DNA of 64,000 nucleotides from CBDHDJ01 sp965261645 (lineage in GTDB: Bacteria; Pseudomonadota; Alphaproteobacteria; SHVV01), in contig CBDHDJ010000004.1 in NCBI GenBank assembly GCA_965261645.1, forward strand, positions 744,001 through 808,000, given 5' to 3'. The position numbers and the translations under genes were made by a program. The notes below the pieces were generated by a model. That model was not told where the DNA came from and made no database searches. It was given only the letters and a program-made list of their open reading frames with translations. Below are positions 49,816 to 58,445 of this stretch, in pieces; position 1 is the first letter of the stretch, and each line of letters opens with the position of its first letter.

Positions 49816-50170
49816 AGAATCTGATTGAAATCCTGCATCGTCTCATCCACTGCCAGCGCGACATCCGGCGAGCTTGTCCGGCTCGCCCGTCACAACGATG
49901 CCCGACGGTCTCGATCGCATAGTAGGCGTCCTCCTGGTACGGAGCAAGATGATCGCCACTTAAAGCCAAGGAACAACTTAAGCTTCCACAGCGGAAGGGA
50001 AGAACGGGCCAAAATTGCGCCGCTGAGTGGTTGCCGAGGTCGCGGTTTGTAACGGCCGCTGAGTGGTTGCCGAGGTCGCGGTTTGTAACGATGGTTCGGA
50101 TCCGCCGCTGACGTCCGGTTTGGGTCATTGGCGAAAGCTCGTCGAGTTCGCCAGGAGGGGCCTCTATTAA
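49816..50170. repeat. decayed region with a 36-bp tandem repeat
   Basis: GCCGCTGAGTGGTTGCCGAG and the following TCGCGGTTTGTAAC occur twice in tandem at about 50022-50092. To the left, minus-strand pieces such as YQEDAYYAIETVG and GIVVTGEPDKLAG suggest a decayed gene I cannot name. No intact gene. Confidence 0.6.
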
Positions 50171-51615
50171 CAGCCCGTTGATTAAGTCGGCGCCGTCTGA
50201 TTCTCTGGTTCCCTGATTTGCAGGGGGATTTGCCGATGGCGATGGGACGGCAGAAGGATGGTCAGGGGGACCTGATGGTGAGCTGGTCGGAGATGCCGCG
50301 CTCTCCGGGTCATGTGTTTTATGACCGCTTGCAGTCGGTGCTGATCGAGGGCGGCTTCGACGCCTTTGCCGAGGCGAGCTGCCGGCCTTATTACGCGGCC
50401 CGGATGGGCGCGCCCTCGGTGCCGCCCGGGCGCTATTCCCGGATGCACCTGGTGGGCTACTTTGAGGGCATCGACAGCGAGCGCGGTCTGGAGTGGCGCT
50501 GCTCGGACTCGCTTTCGCTGCGGGCGTTCCTGCGACTGGGGAGCCGTGATCGGGTACCGGACCATTCCTGGCTGTCACGGAGCCGCACGCGCCTGCCCCA
50601 TGAAGTCCACGCGGCGGTCTTCGACTGGGTTCTGGTGCTGATCGCCGAGGCGGGGCTGATTAAGGGCGAGCGCATCGGCGTCGATGCCTCGACCATGGAG
50701 GCCAACGCGGCGCTGCGGAACATCGTGCGGCGCGACAACGGCGAAGGCTACCGGGAGATGCTGGAGCGTCTGGCCCGGGAAAGCGGGGTCGAGACACCCA
50801 CGGCCGAGGACCTGGCGCGTCTGGACCGGAAGCGCAAGGGCAAGAAGCTTTCCAACACGGATTGGGTTTCGAAGAGCGACCCCGAGGCCAAGATCACCAA
50901 GATGAAGGACGGCACGACGCATCTGGCCTACAAGCCCGAGCACGCGGTGGATCTGGACACCGGCGCGGTGGTGGCGGCCGAGCTGCACCCGGCCGATGAG
51001 GGCGACACCACGACGCTTTCCAAGACCCTGGCGAAGGCCGAGGCAAACCTCGATGCGGTGGATGCGGCACCGACATCGGAGGACCCGGCCGAATGCGTCG
51101 CCGACAAAGGTTATCACTCACGGGCGGTCTTGAGGGCTCTGAACGACAGTCCCTGGAAGACCCGGATCGCGGCGCCCAAGCAGACCGGCTTTTCGCGCTG
51201 GCACGGTGATGAGGCGGCGCGGCGCGCGGTCACCAATAACCGTGCGCGGCTCAAGTCCGGGGTCGCCCGCGAGGCCTTCAAGCTGCGCGCCGAGATCGTC
51301 GAGCGCTGCTTTGCCCACAACCTCGATCGTGGCGGAATGCGACGAACCTGGCTGCGCGGGCGAGAGAATGTGCACAAGCGATACCTGCTCCACGTCGCCG
51401 GCCACAATCTATCGTTACTGATGCGCCAGCTCATCGGCGCCGGCACCCCGCGGGAGGCCGTGGCGGGCGGATATGGCGGTATTTTCGTTCTGCTCACGCC
51501 CACCGGGGCCATGCTGGTGGCACGGGGGGGGCTCGCAAAGCGGCCAGACGGCTTTCGCCGCCGCATTCCTCATCTGGGAGTGAGAGCCGGAAAAAGCCAC
51601 TTAATCAACGGGCTG
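50171..51615 (+). mobile_element. IS1182-like element, copy 2
   Basis: 1,445 bp, ends as in copy 1, flanked by a perfect TTAA duplication (50167-50170, 51616-51619). One base longer than copies 1 and 3 because of G8 instead of G7 near the 3' end. Confidence 0.92.
50236..51583 (+). CDS. IS1182-like transposase, copy 2 (3' frameshift)
   Basis: Same protein as copy 1 through AGGYGGIFVLLTPTGAMLVA. The run of eight G at 51524-51531 changes the last ~17 residues (GLAKRPDGFRRRIPHLGVRA) and removes the stop, so the frame leaves the element and ends at 52017. The end given is that of the G7 frame. All DDE residues are upstream of the change. Confidence 0.85.
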
Positions 51616-51754
51616 TTAAGCCAACAAGCGGCATTTCGGCCGCGGAGTAGGTCACGCGCGCCTTCGAACCTCCCGTTGCTATGGCCGCTACGGCGGCCCG
51701 TCCAATCCTTTTGGCGCGTCTACCGCCTACTAACGAACGCCGTGGCGCCGGCCG

Positions 51755-53287
51755 CTACATCTCCTGCCAGTCGCCGGACTGCTCGAACGCGTACGCAGCG
51801 CGGTAGATGCTCGCCTCGTCGAAATGCTTGGCGGTCAGCGTCATGCCGATGGGCAGCCCATCGATGGTGCCGCAGGGCGCCGACAGCGCGGGATGATGCG
51901 AGAGGTCGTTGGCTGCGGTATTTTCGACGCCTTCGTAGCCGTGCGCGATCAACACATCCAGCGGCGCGTCGGCAGGAGGCAGCGGCCGCGGCTTTCTGTA
52001 GAGGGTGGGAATCATGAGGAGGTCGTATTCCGCCAAGACCTCGTCAAATGCCTTGCGCAACTTCCGTGAGAGGTTCATGGCCTTGCAGTAATAGTGGCCG
52101 CTGTAGTGGCGGTCTATGTACTGGCCCAGGAGCATTCCGAGTTTCACGTTGGGCGGGAACTCGTTGCTGTGCTGTTTCCAGCCTGCGGCTACGTCGTTCA
52201 AGCTGGTCACGTACAGGCCACCGCGGTTACGTCCGACCGCGTTCCCCTTCAGCATGGCGTTGAGGTAACCCTCCATCGCGAAGCCCATCCATATCGCCGC
52301 GCTCTGGCCATAGATCGGGATCGAGACCTCGTCGACTGGAACACCCAAGGACCGGAAGTGCTGGGCCGCCGCCCGCACCTTTTCCTCCACGTCGGGCTCG
52401 CATCCCTCTCGACTGTAGTTTTGCTGGGGCTCGAATCCCTCTTTCACCAGGGCGATCTTGAGGCCGCTGGCGCTCTCCTTCAGGGCCTCGGTGTACTTGC
52501 CCGCTCGCACACCGTGCGACCTGGGGTCGATCCCGTCATCGCCGGCGATGACTTCGAGAAGGAGGGCATTGTCGGCCACGGTCGCCGTCATTGGGCCGAC
52601 GTGCTCGGTGTGGTTTTCAGCTGTAAGGACCCCTGTGAAGGGCACGAGACCCCTGGTCTGTTTCATGCCGTAGACCCCACACATCGAGGCGGGAATGCGG
52701 ATCGATCCCGCCGCGTCGACGCCGATCGCCATTTCCACCTCGCCCGCAGCGACGAGGGCGGCGGAGCCCGAAGAGGAGCCGCCCGCGGAGTAGCCGTATT
52801 TGCGCGGGTTGTGCACGACCCCGGTGGATGGAGTGTGGCTGTTTCCTGAATATGAGAAGTACTCGCATACGGCCTTGCCGGCGATTTCGCCGCCAGCATC
52901 GAGGATGCGGTTGACGATGGTGGCGTCGACGTCGGGTACGTAACCTTCGAGCGCGGAAGCTCCGTCCATCAGCGGCACGCCCGCAAGACAGACCGTGTCT
53001 TTGAGGGCGATTTTCTTGCCGGCGAGCTTGCCGCCTTCGCGGCCCTTGATGCTGGTCTTCACGTACCAGGCGCCATATTTGTTCTCCTCGCCCTCCGGGC
53101 GGTAGCCAGGCGTGCGCGGGTATTTGACCGGCGGCAGATAGTCGGGCATGAGGTCGAGAAGATCGAAGGAATTGAGGGCGGATTGAGCCCAGTTGACATA
53201 GGTTTGGGCCTCCGCTTCGCTGAGCTCCATGCCGAGGTCTTCGGCGACCTCGCGCATCTGCGACAGAGTCGGGCGCGTGACAGCCAT
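51755..53287 (-). CDS. amidase signature hydrolase (second)
   Basis: 510 residues from ATG 53287 (GGAGG upstream). A paralogue of the amidase at 48067, alike from end to end: ALKDTVC (Lys), GYSAGGSSSGSAALVAAG and GVDAAGSIRIPASMCG (Ser nucleophile). It lacks a 4-5 residue stretch present in the first copy near NYSKRTYATGEGG. The 51640-51754 sequence after its stop also matches the DNA after the first amidase (47998-48066), so the duplication included flanking DNA. No binding-protein gene follows; IS1182 copy 2 is there instead. Confidence 0.93.
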   Translation of the reverse strand: MAVTRPTLSQMREVAEDLGMELSEAEAQTYVNWAQSALNSFDLLDLMPDYLPPVKYPRTPGYRPEGEENKYGAWYVKTSIKGREGGKLAGKKIALKDTVCLAGVPLMDGASALEGYVPDVDATIVNRILDAGGEIAGKAVCEYFSYSGNSHTPSTGVVHNPRKYGYSAGGSSSGSAALVAAGEVEMAIGVDAAGSIRIPASMCGVYGMKQTRGLVPFTGVLTAENHTEHVGPMTATVADNALLLEVIAGDDGIDPRSHGVRAGKYTEALKESASGLKIALVKEGFEPQQNYSREGCEPDVEEKVRAAAQHFRSLGVPVDEVSIPIYGQSAAIWMGFAMEGYLNAMLKGNAVGRNRGGLYVTSLNDVAAGWKQHSNEFPPNVKLGMLLGQYIDRHYSGHYYCKAMNLSRKLRKAFDEVLAEYDLLMIPTLYRKPRPLPPADAPLDVLIAHGYEGVENTAANDLSHHPALSAPCGTIDGLPIGMTLTAKHFDEASIYRAAYAFEQSGDWQEM

Positions 53288-53596
53288 ACGGTCCTCCCTG
53301 CGATATCGGCCCCGCGGCCGGGGACCGGTTTCCTAAATCGACATTACCCGGATTAACTCTAGATTCTCGCAACTATACCTGCCTGGCACCATCGGAAGTA
53401 GCGGTATACCCATTCCGCGGCCATTGACGATGGACGGACGAGCGACGGTGCCGGCCAGCCCCTGCATCCCCGCCGGTGATGTTGACCGGCTCGTTGCTAA
53501 TCGGGGTCGGGAGCTCCTCTCTGGCCAGGCTATAGTGTTTGACACAGTCCCGCGGCTGCCACATCCACCACACCTCCAACGCCCGCATGAAAGGTG
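53288..53596. other. 300 bp without a recognisable gene
   Basis: The first ~85 bases resemble the leader of the first amidase (GATTCTCGCAA and the ribosome site). The rest shows no gene. Confidence 0.4.
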
Positions 53597-53794
53597 ATGG
53601 CCGATCATCTCAGGGATCGCTGCATCATCACCGTTGCCCTGGCGCCCAGCTGGGTGAGCACGAACATGGGCACAGCCGCGGCGATTGTCAAGGTCGAGGA
53701 CACCATTCGGGCCATACGCGGTATTCTCGATGGGCTGACACCCGCGGAGTCGGGCCAGTACATCTGTTCCCACAGTGGCCGCCCGCCTTACTAG
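53597..53794 (+). pseudogene. short-chain dehydrogenase, C-terminal fragment
   Basis: The frame reads CIITVALAPSWVSTNMGTAA, then IRAIRGILDGLTPAESGQYI and ends at TAG 53794. This matches the SDR C-end (V.L.PGWV.TDMGG..., DGLT..DSG.F). The Rossmann fold is gone. Confidence 0.72.
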
Positions 53795-53833
53795 CCGTCA
53801 GGAGTGGCGAACGAAACCCGCCCCGTTGGTTAG

Positions 53834-55277
53834 CAGCCCGTTGATTAAGTGGCTTTTTCCGGCTCTCACTCCCAGATGAGGAATGCGGCGGCGAAAGCCG
53901 TCTGGCCGCTTTGCGAGCCCCCCCGTGCCACCAGCATGGCCCCGGTGGGCGTGAGCAGAACGAAAATACCGCCATATCCGCCCGCCACGGCCTCCCGCGG
54001 GGTGCCGGCGCCGATGAGCTGGCGCATCAGTAACGATAGATTGTGGCCGGCGACGTGGAGCAGGTATCGCTTGTGCACATTCTCTCGCCCGCGCAGCCAG
54101 GTTCGTCGCATGCCGCCACGATCGAGGTTGTGGGCAAAGCAGCGCTCGACGATCTCGGCGCGCAGCTTGAAGGCCTCGCGGGCGACCCCGGACTTGAGCC
54201 GCGCACGGTTATTGGTGACCGCGCGCCGCGCCGCCTCATCACCGTGCCAGCGCGAAAAGCCGGTCTGCTTGGGCGCCGCGATCCGGGTCTTCCAGGGACT
54301 GTCGTTCAGAGCCCTCAAGACCGCCCGTGAGTGATAACCTTTGTCGGCGACGCATTCGGCCGGGTCCTCCGATGTCGGTGCCGCATCCACCGCCTCGAGG
54401 TTTGCCTCGGCCTTCGCCAGGGTCTTGGAAAGCGTCGTGGTGTCGCCCTCATCGGCCGGGTGCAGCTCGGCCGCCACCACCGCGCCGGTGTCCAGATCCA
54501 CCGCGTGCTCGGGCTTGTAGGCCAGATGCGTCGTGCCGTCCTTCATCTTGGTGATCTTGGCCTCGGGGTCGCTCTTCGAAACCCAATCCGTGTTGGAAAG
54601 CTTCTTGCCCTTGCGCTTCCGGTCCAGACGCGCCAGGTCCTCGGCCGTGGGTGTCTCGACCCCGCTTTCCCGGGCCAGACGCTCCAGCATCTCCCGGTAG
54701 CCTTCGCCGTTGTCGCGCCGCACGATGTTCCGCAGCGCCGCGTTGGCCTCCATGGTCGAGGCATCGACGCCGATGCGCTCGCCCTTAATCAGCCCCGCCT
54801 CGGCGATCAGCACCAGAACCCAGTCGAAGACCGCCGCGTGGACTTCATGGGGCAGGCGCGTGCGGCTCCGTGACAGCCAGGAATGGTCCGGTACCCGATC
54901 ACGGCTCCCCAGTCGCAGGAACGCCCGCAGCGAAAGCGAGTCCGAGCAGCGCCACTCCAGACCGCGCTCGCTGTCGATGCCCTCAAAGTAGCCCACCAGG
55001 TGCATCCGGAAATAGCGCCCGGGCGGCACCGAGGGCGCGCCCATCCGGGCCGCGTAATAAGGCCGGCAGCTCGCCTCGGCAAAGGCGTCGAAGCCGCCCT
55101 CGATCAGCACCGACTGCAAGCGGTCATAAAACACATGACCCGGAGAGCGCGGCATCTCCGACCAGCTCACCATCAGGTCCCCCTGACCATCCTTCTGCCG
55201 TCCCATCGCCATCGGCAAATCCCCCTGCAAATCAGGGAACCAGAGAATCAGACGGCGCCGACTTAATCAACGGGCTG
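53834..55277 (-). mobile_element. IS1182-like element, copy 3
   Basis: 1,444 bp with the same ends. Flanking 4-mers are TTAG (left) and TTAA (right). It cut the left end of the IS3 that follows. Confidence 0.9.
53866..55212 (-). CDS. IS1182-like transposase, copy 3
   Basis: 448 residues, nearly identical to copy 1, with G7 and the FLIWE end. One visible difference is Thr for Ala in EAKITKMKDG, shared with copies 2 and 4. Confidence 0.92.
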   Translation of the reverse strand: MAMGRQKDGQGDLMVSWSEMPRSPGHVFYDRLQSVLIEGGFDAFAEASCRPYYAARMGAPSVPPGRYFRMHLVGYFEGIDSERGLEWRCSDSLSLRAFLRLGSRDRVPDHSWLSRSRTRLPHEVHAAVFDWVLVLIAEAGLIKGERIGVDASTMEANAALRNIVRRDNGEGYREMLERLARESGVETPTAEDLARLDRKRKGKKLSNTDWVSKSDPEAKITKMKDGTTHLAYKPEHAVDLDTGAVVAAELHPADEGDTTTLSKTLAKAEANLEAVDAAPTSEDPAECVADKGYHSRAVLRALNDSPWKTRIAAPKQTGFSRWHGDEAARRAVTNNRARLKSGVAREAFKLRAEIVERCFAHNLDRGGMRRTWLRGRENVHKRYLLHVAGHNLSLLMRQLIGAGTPREAVAGGYGGIFVLLTPTGAMLVARGGSQSGQTAFAAAFLIWE

Positions 55278-55323
55278 TTAAGGTGCATTCCGTTGTTTGA
55301 TCATGCTGCCAAAATCCTTTTTA

Positions 55324-55657
55324 TCACATCCCCACAGGTTGACCGGCCCCGTAGGCCTCGGCCGGCGTTTGACCGTCGAGGGACGAATGGGGCCGCTCGG
55401 TGTTGTAGAAGCCGATCCACTCGCCGATGACCCGTTCGGCGTGGAAGCCGTCGGTGAGCTCGTGTAGGTAGACCGCCTCATACTTGAGAGACCGCCACAG
55501 GCGCTCGATGAAGATGTTGTCCATGCAGCGGCCCCGACCGTCCATGGAGATGCGGATGCTCGCGTTCTTGAGCACGCCGGTGAAGTCGAGGCTGGTGAAC
55601 TGGCTGCCCTGATCCGTATTGAATATCTCCGGCTGGCCGTAGCGGGCCAGCGCGTCG
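55324..55657 (-). pseudogene. IS3 OrfB (sixth type), 3' part
   Basis: The frame reads ALARYGQPEIFNTDQGSQFT (D), then MDNIFIERLWRSLKYEAVYL (E) and ends AYGAGQPVGM at 55324. It continues from the part at 57059 across the IS256 insertion. Confidence 0.9.
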
Positions 55658-57049
55658 GAGCTATGGCCGAGAGTGGGTGACGGGCTGAGAGAAGGAGGTG
55701 GCGTATCGTGGGGGGTGACGAAGCCTCCCGGTCTCCAAGCAAGGAGTGATACGCCATGACGGAAGATAGTGTTGTCGCGCTGCACCATCCAGGGGTGACG
55801 GCCGATCCGCTGACCGAAGTACTCCGCGCCGGAGCTCGCGAGCTCCTGGCACGAGCCATTGAAGCGGAGGTTGCCGCCGTGCTGGCGGCGCATGAACATC
55901 TGAAGACCGAAGACGGCCGCCGGCGCCTGGTGCGTCATGGCCACGGGCCGGAACGGGCGATCCTGACTGGCATTGGTCCTGTGTCTGTGCGGCGCCCGAA
56001 GGTCCGGGACCGTGGCAGCGTCGGAGGAGAGCGCATCCGTTTCACGTCGGCCATTCTGCCCCGTTTCGCGCGGCGGACGCGGTCGCTGGATGCGGTTTTG
56101 CCGACGCTCTACCTTCGTGGCGTGTCCAGCGGGGACTTCCAGGAGGCGCTGGAGGCGTTGCTCGGCAAGGACGCCTCTGGCTTGTCGGCGCAGGTGATCG
56201 GCCGCCTGAAGGCGGAGTGGGAGGCCGAGCACGAGCGCTGGCGCCGGCGCGACCTGTCGGCCCGACGCTACGTCTACATGTGGGCCGATGGCATCTATCT
56301 CCAGGGTCGGCTGGAGGACGAGAAGCAATGCATTCTGGTCCTCATCGGCGCCACGCCGGAGGGACGCAAGGAACTCGTGGGCTTCCAGGCGGGGGTGCGC
56401 GAGAGCGCCCAGAGCTGGCGTGAGTTGCTGGCATGCCTGCGCGGGCGCGGGCTCACGATTGGTCCCGAGCTCGCCATCGGCGATGGCGCTCTGGGCTTCT
56501 GGAAGGCGCTGGAGGAGATCTTTCCCGACACCCGCCGCCAGCGCTGCTGGGTCCACAAGACAGCCAATGTCTTGAACAAGCTGCCGAAGTCGCGACAAAC
56601 GGCCGCCAAAGCTGCCCTGCATGATATCTGGATGGCGGATGGCCGCGCCGAGGCCGAGAGGGCGATGAATACTTTCGCCGCCAAGTACGACGCCAAATAC
56701 CCCCAAGCCGTCGCCTGCTTGACAAAGGACCGCGACGCCTTGCTGGCCTTCTACGACTTCCCGGCCGAGCACTGGCGGCATATCAGGACGACCAATCCAA
56801 TCGAAAGCGTCTTCGCTACCGTCCGCCACCGCACCGTGCGCACCAAGGGCTGCTTGTCTCACGGGACAACTCTGGCCATGGTCTTCAAGCTGATCACCAC
56901 CGCCAGCAAGACCTGGCGGCGGCTCATGGGAAACAATCAGTTGCCCAAGGTCATCGAAGGTGTGAGATTCAAAGACGGTGTGCAGATCGACGAAACCAAA
57001 ACTCGCGCCGCCGCCTGATCACGCCGTCACCCAAAATCGGGCATAACTC
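55658..57049 (+). mobile_element. IS256 element (type B), complete
   Basis: 1,392 bp. Ends GAGCTATGGCCGAGAGTGGG (55658) and, complemented, GAGTTATGCCCGATTTTGGG (57049), both continuing TGACGG. A perfect 9-bp duplication AGCGCGTCG (55649-55657, 57050-57058) shows a clean insertion into IS3 orfB. Confidence 0.95.
55756..57018 (+). CDS. IS256 family transposase (type B)
   Basis: 420 residues, start MTEDSVVALHHPGVTADPL. Motifs: VRHGHGPERAILTGIGPVSV, YVYMWADGIYLQGR (D), IGDGALGFWKAL (D), RCWVHKTANVLNKLPKS (C/H) and RTTNPIESVFATVRHRTV (E). Intact and, given its clean ends, likely mobile. Part of it is duplicated at 35599. Confidence 0.95.
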   Translation: MTEDSVVALHHPGVTADPLTEVLRAGARELLARAIEAEVAAVLAAHEHLKTEDGRRRLVRHGHGPERAILTGIGPVSVRRPKVRDRGSVGGERIRFTSAILPRFARRTRSLDAVLPTLYLRGVSSGDFQEALEALLGKDASGLSAQVIGRLKAEWEAEHERWRRRDLSARRYVYMWADGIYLQGRLEDEKQCILVLIGATPEGRKELVGFQAGVRESAQSWRELLACLRGRGLTIGPELAIGDGALGFWKALEEIFPDTRRQRCWVHKTANVLNKLPKSRQTAAKAALHDIWMADGRAEAERAMNTFAAKYDAKYPQAVACLTKDRDALLAFYDFPAEHWRHIRTTNPIESVFATVRHRTVRTKGCLSHGTTLAMVFKLITTASKTWRRLMGNNQLPKVIEGVRFKDGVQIDETKTRAAA

Positions 57050-57058
57050 AGCGCGTCG

Positions 57059-57573
57059 CCCAAGGCCTCGGCGCAGAATCCAGCGTTCATGGTGTTCGAC
57101 AGCCGCCAGGATAAAACGTGGCGCGTCGCCCAGTCCATGATCGCTACCAGGTACAGAAAGCCACGCTGGACGGGGATATAGGTGATGTCGGCGCACCAGA
57201 CCCGATTGGGCTGGTCGATAGCCATCCCTTTGAGAAGATAAGGATAAATCCGGTGCATGGGATGCGGCACGCTGGTTCTCGGCGCCTGATAGATTGCCTC
57301 CAGGCCTATCAATCGCATCAACCTGCGAACCCGGTGACGGCCGACGCAAACGCCGTCCCGCCGCAACTGGCGGACCATCTGGCGGCTGCCGTAGAACGGG
57401 TACTTCATGAACAACTCGTCGATCCGACGCATCAGCGCCAGACTCGAAGGGCTCTCCCCCCTGGGCGCATAATAGAACGAGGACCGGCCGATCGAAAGCA
57501 GGCGGCATTGACGGCTCAAGCTCAGCTCGGGGGCGTCGCGTGTGATCATCGCATTGCGCTCCCCCCGGCTCAT
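57059..57573 (-). pseudogene. IS3 OrfB (sixth type), 5' part
   Basis: From ATG 57573 (overlapping the orfA stop): LSLSRQCRLLSIGRSSFYYA, YPFYGSRQMVRQLRRDGVCV (HTH_21), VWCADITYIPVQRGFLYLVA (D), ending SNTMNAGFCAEALGDAL at the IS256. Confidence 0.9.
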
Positions 57574-57851
57574 CGCTTGAGCCCTCTGGCTAAAAAATCC
57601 CGTTCCACCGTCAGCTCGCCGATCTTGGCGTGAAGGTCGCGGACCTCGGATTCATGATCCCGGCAAGCGCGGTTGGCGCCGTTCGAAAACACTTCGCCCA
57701 GACCGTCCACCGCCTGGCGCTTCCAGGCGCTCACCTGGTTCGTATGCACCTTGTGCTTGGCCGCGATCTGCTGGATCGTCTTGTCGCCCCGCAGCGCTTC
57801 CAGCGCCACCCGGGCCGTGAATTCCGCCGTAAACCGGCGTCGATTCGTCAT
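57570..57851 (-). CDS. IS3 OrfA (sixth type)
   Basis: 93 residues: RRRFTAEFTARVALEALRGD, an HTH (TIQQIAAKHKVHTNQVSAWK) and zipper (VRDLHAKIGELTVERDFLAR). Intact, but its orfB is interrupted. The terminal repeat (TGTCCGATTTTCTGGGACCA) is at about 57892-57911. Confidence 0.9.
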   Translation of the reverse strand: MTNRRRFTAEFTARVALEALRGDKTIQQIAAKHKVHTNQVSAWKRQAVDGLGEVFSNGANRACRDHESEVRDLHAKIGELTVERDFLARGLKR

Positions 57852-57939
57852 CTCGTATTCCTCCGTTATCCGGTGGAATACACCTTAGCTCCCTGTCCGA
57901 TTTTCTGGGACCACCTCAAACACACGCACTGGAGCGCTT

Positions 57940-58194
57940 GCAGAATTGCAACCGGGAGAGATGATCAAGATCTGCACGAGCCTCACGACCGCAGCCAACG
58001 GGATCGTGGCGCCCATTCACGACCGCATGCCCGTGATCCTGCCGCCGGATGAGTTCGAGCCGTGGCTTTCGGGCGAGACGGTGCTGCTCGGCCCCTACCC
58101 GTCGGACGCGATGACCGTCCAACCCGTGAGCACCCTCGTCAACAAGCCAGCGAACGACGATTCCCGATGCGTCGAGCCTGTCGCCGTCGCCTGA
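57940..58194 (+). pseudogene. SRAP/YedK peptidase, C-terminal fragment
   Basis: The frame reads ELQPGEMIKICTSLTTAANG, IVAPIHDRMPVILPPDEFEP, WLSGETVLLGPY and VSTLVNKPANDD. This is the end of SOS response-associated peptidases (HMCES/YedK), including the active-site His in HDRMP. The N-terminal Cys2 region that binds abasic DNA is lost behind the IS3 end. Confidence 0.88.
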
Positions 58195-58237
58195 AGCTGG
58201 ACGACAAGGCAGCCTGTCCGCAAGAGAAGAAGAGGCG

Positions 58238-58423
58238 ATGAGGGTAAGCACCGACTGTAAACACCAATATGCCAAACTGCCTAGCCTGCGCATGCAAAAC
58301 GTCCGGCACGGCACCAGCATGACCCTCATTCTGCTCCATGGCTGGCCTGAGTTCTGGTGCGTCTGGTGCAATAACATTCCCGTCCTGGCGGAGCAGTTTG
58401 ATGTGATCGTGCCCGGTCATTGA
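58238..58423 (+). pseudogene. alpha/beta hydrolase, N-terminal fragment
   Basis: The frame reads MQNVRHGTSMTLILLHGWPE, FWCVWCNNIPVLAEQFDVIV and PGH-TGA. It matches the first strands and oxyanion-hole HGWPE of epoxide hydrolase/haloalkane dehalogenase-type proteins. The catalytic triad part is absent. Confidence 0.82.
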
Positions 58424-58445
58424 GGGTGCGTAGAAGCCTTACCCA

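Noticed and set aside
50236..52017. A 593-codon fusion of IS1182 transposase with downstream sequence
   Set aside because: The extension comes from the G8 run and reads the antisense of the amidase end; it is not a designed fusion.
37190..55281. Recombination between IS1182 copies 1 and 3 inferred from unequal flanks (TTAA/CTAA, TTAG/TTAA)
   Set aside because: The 4-bp flanks differ by one base each, which point mutation explains as well; no inversion or exchange model fits better.
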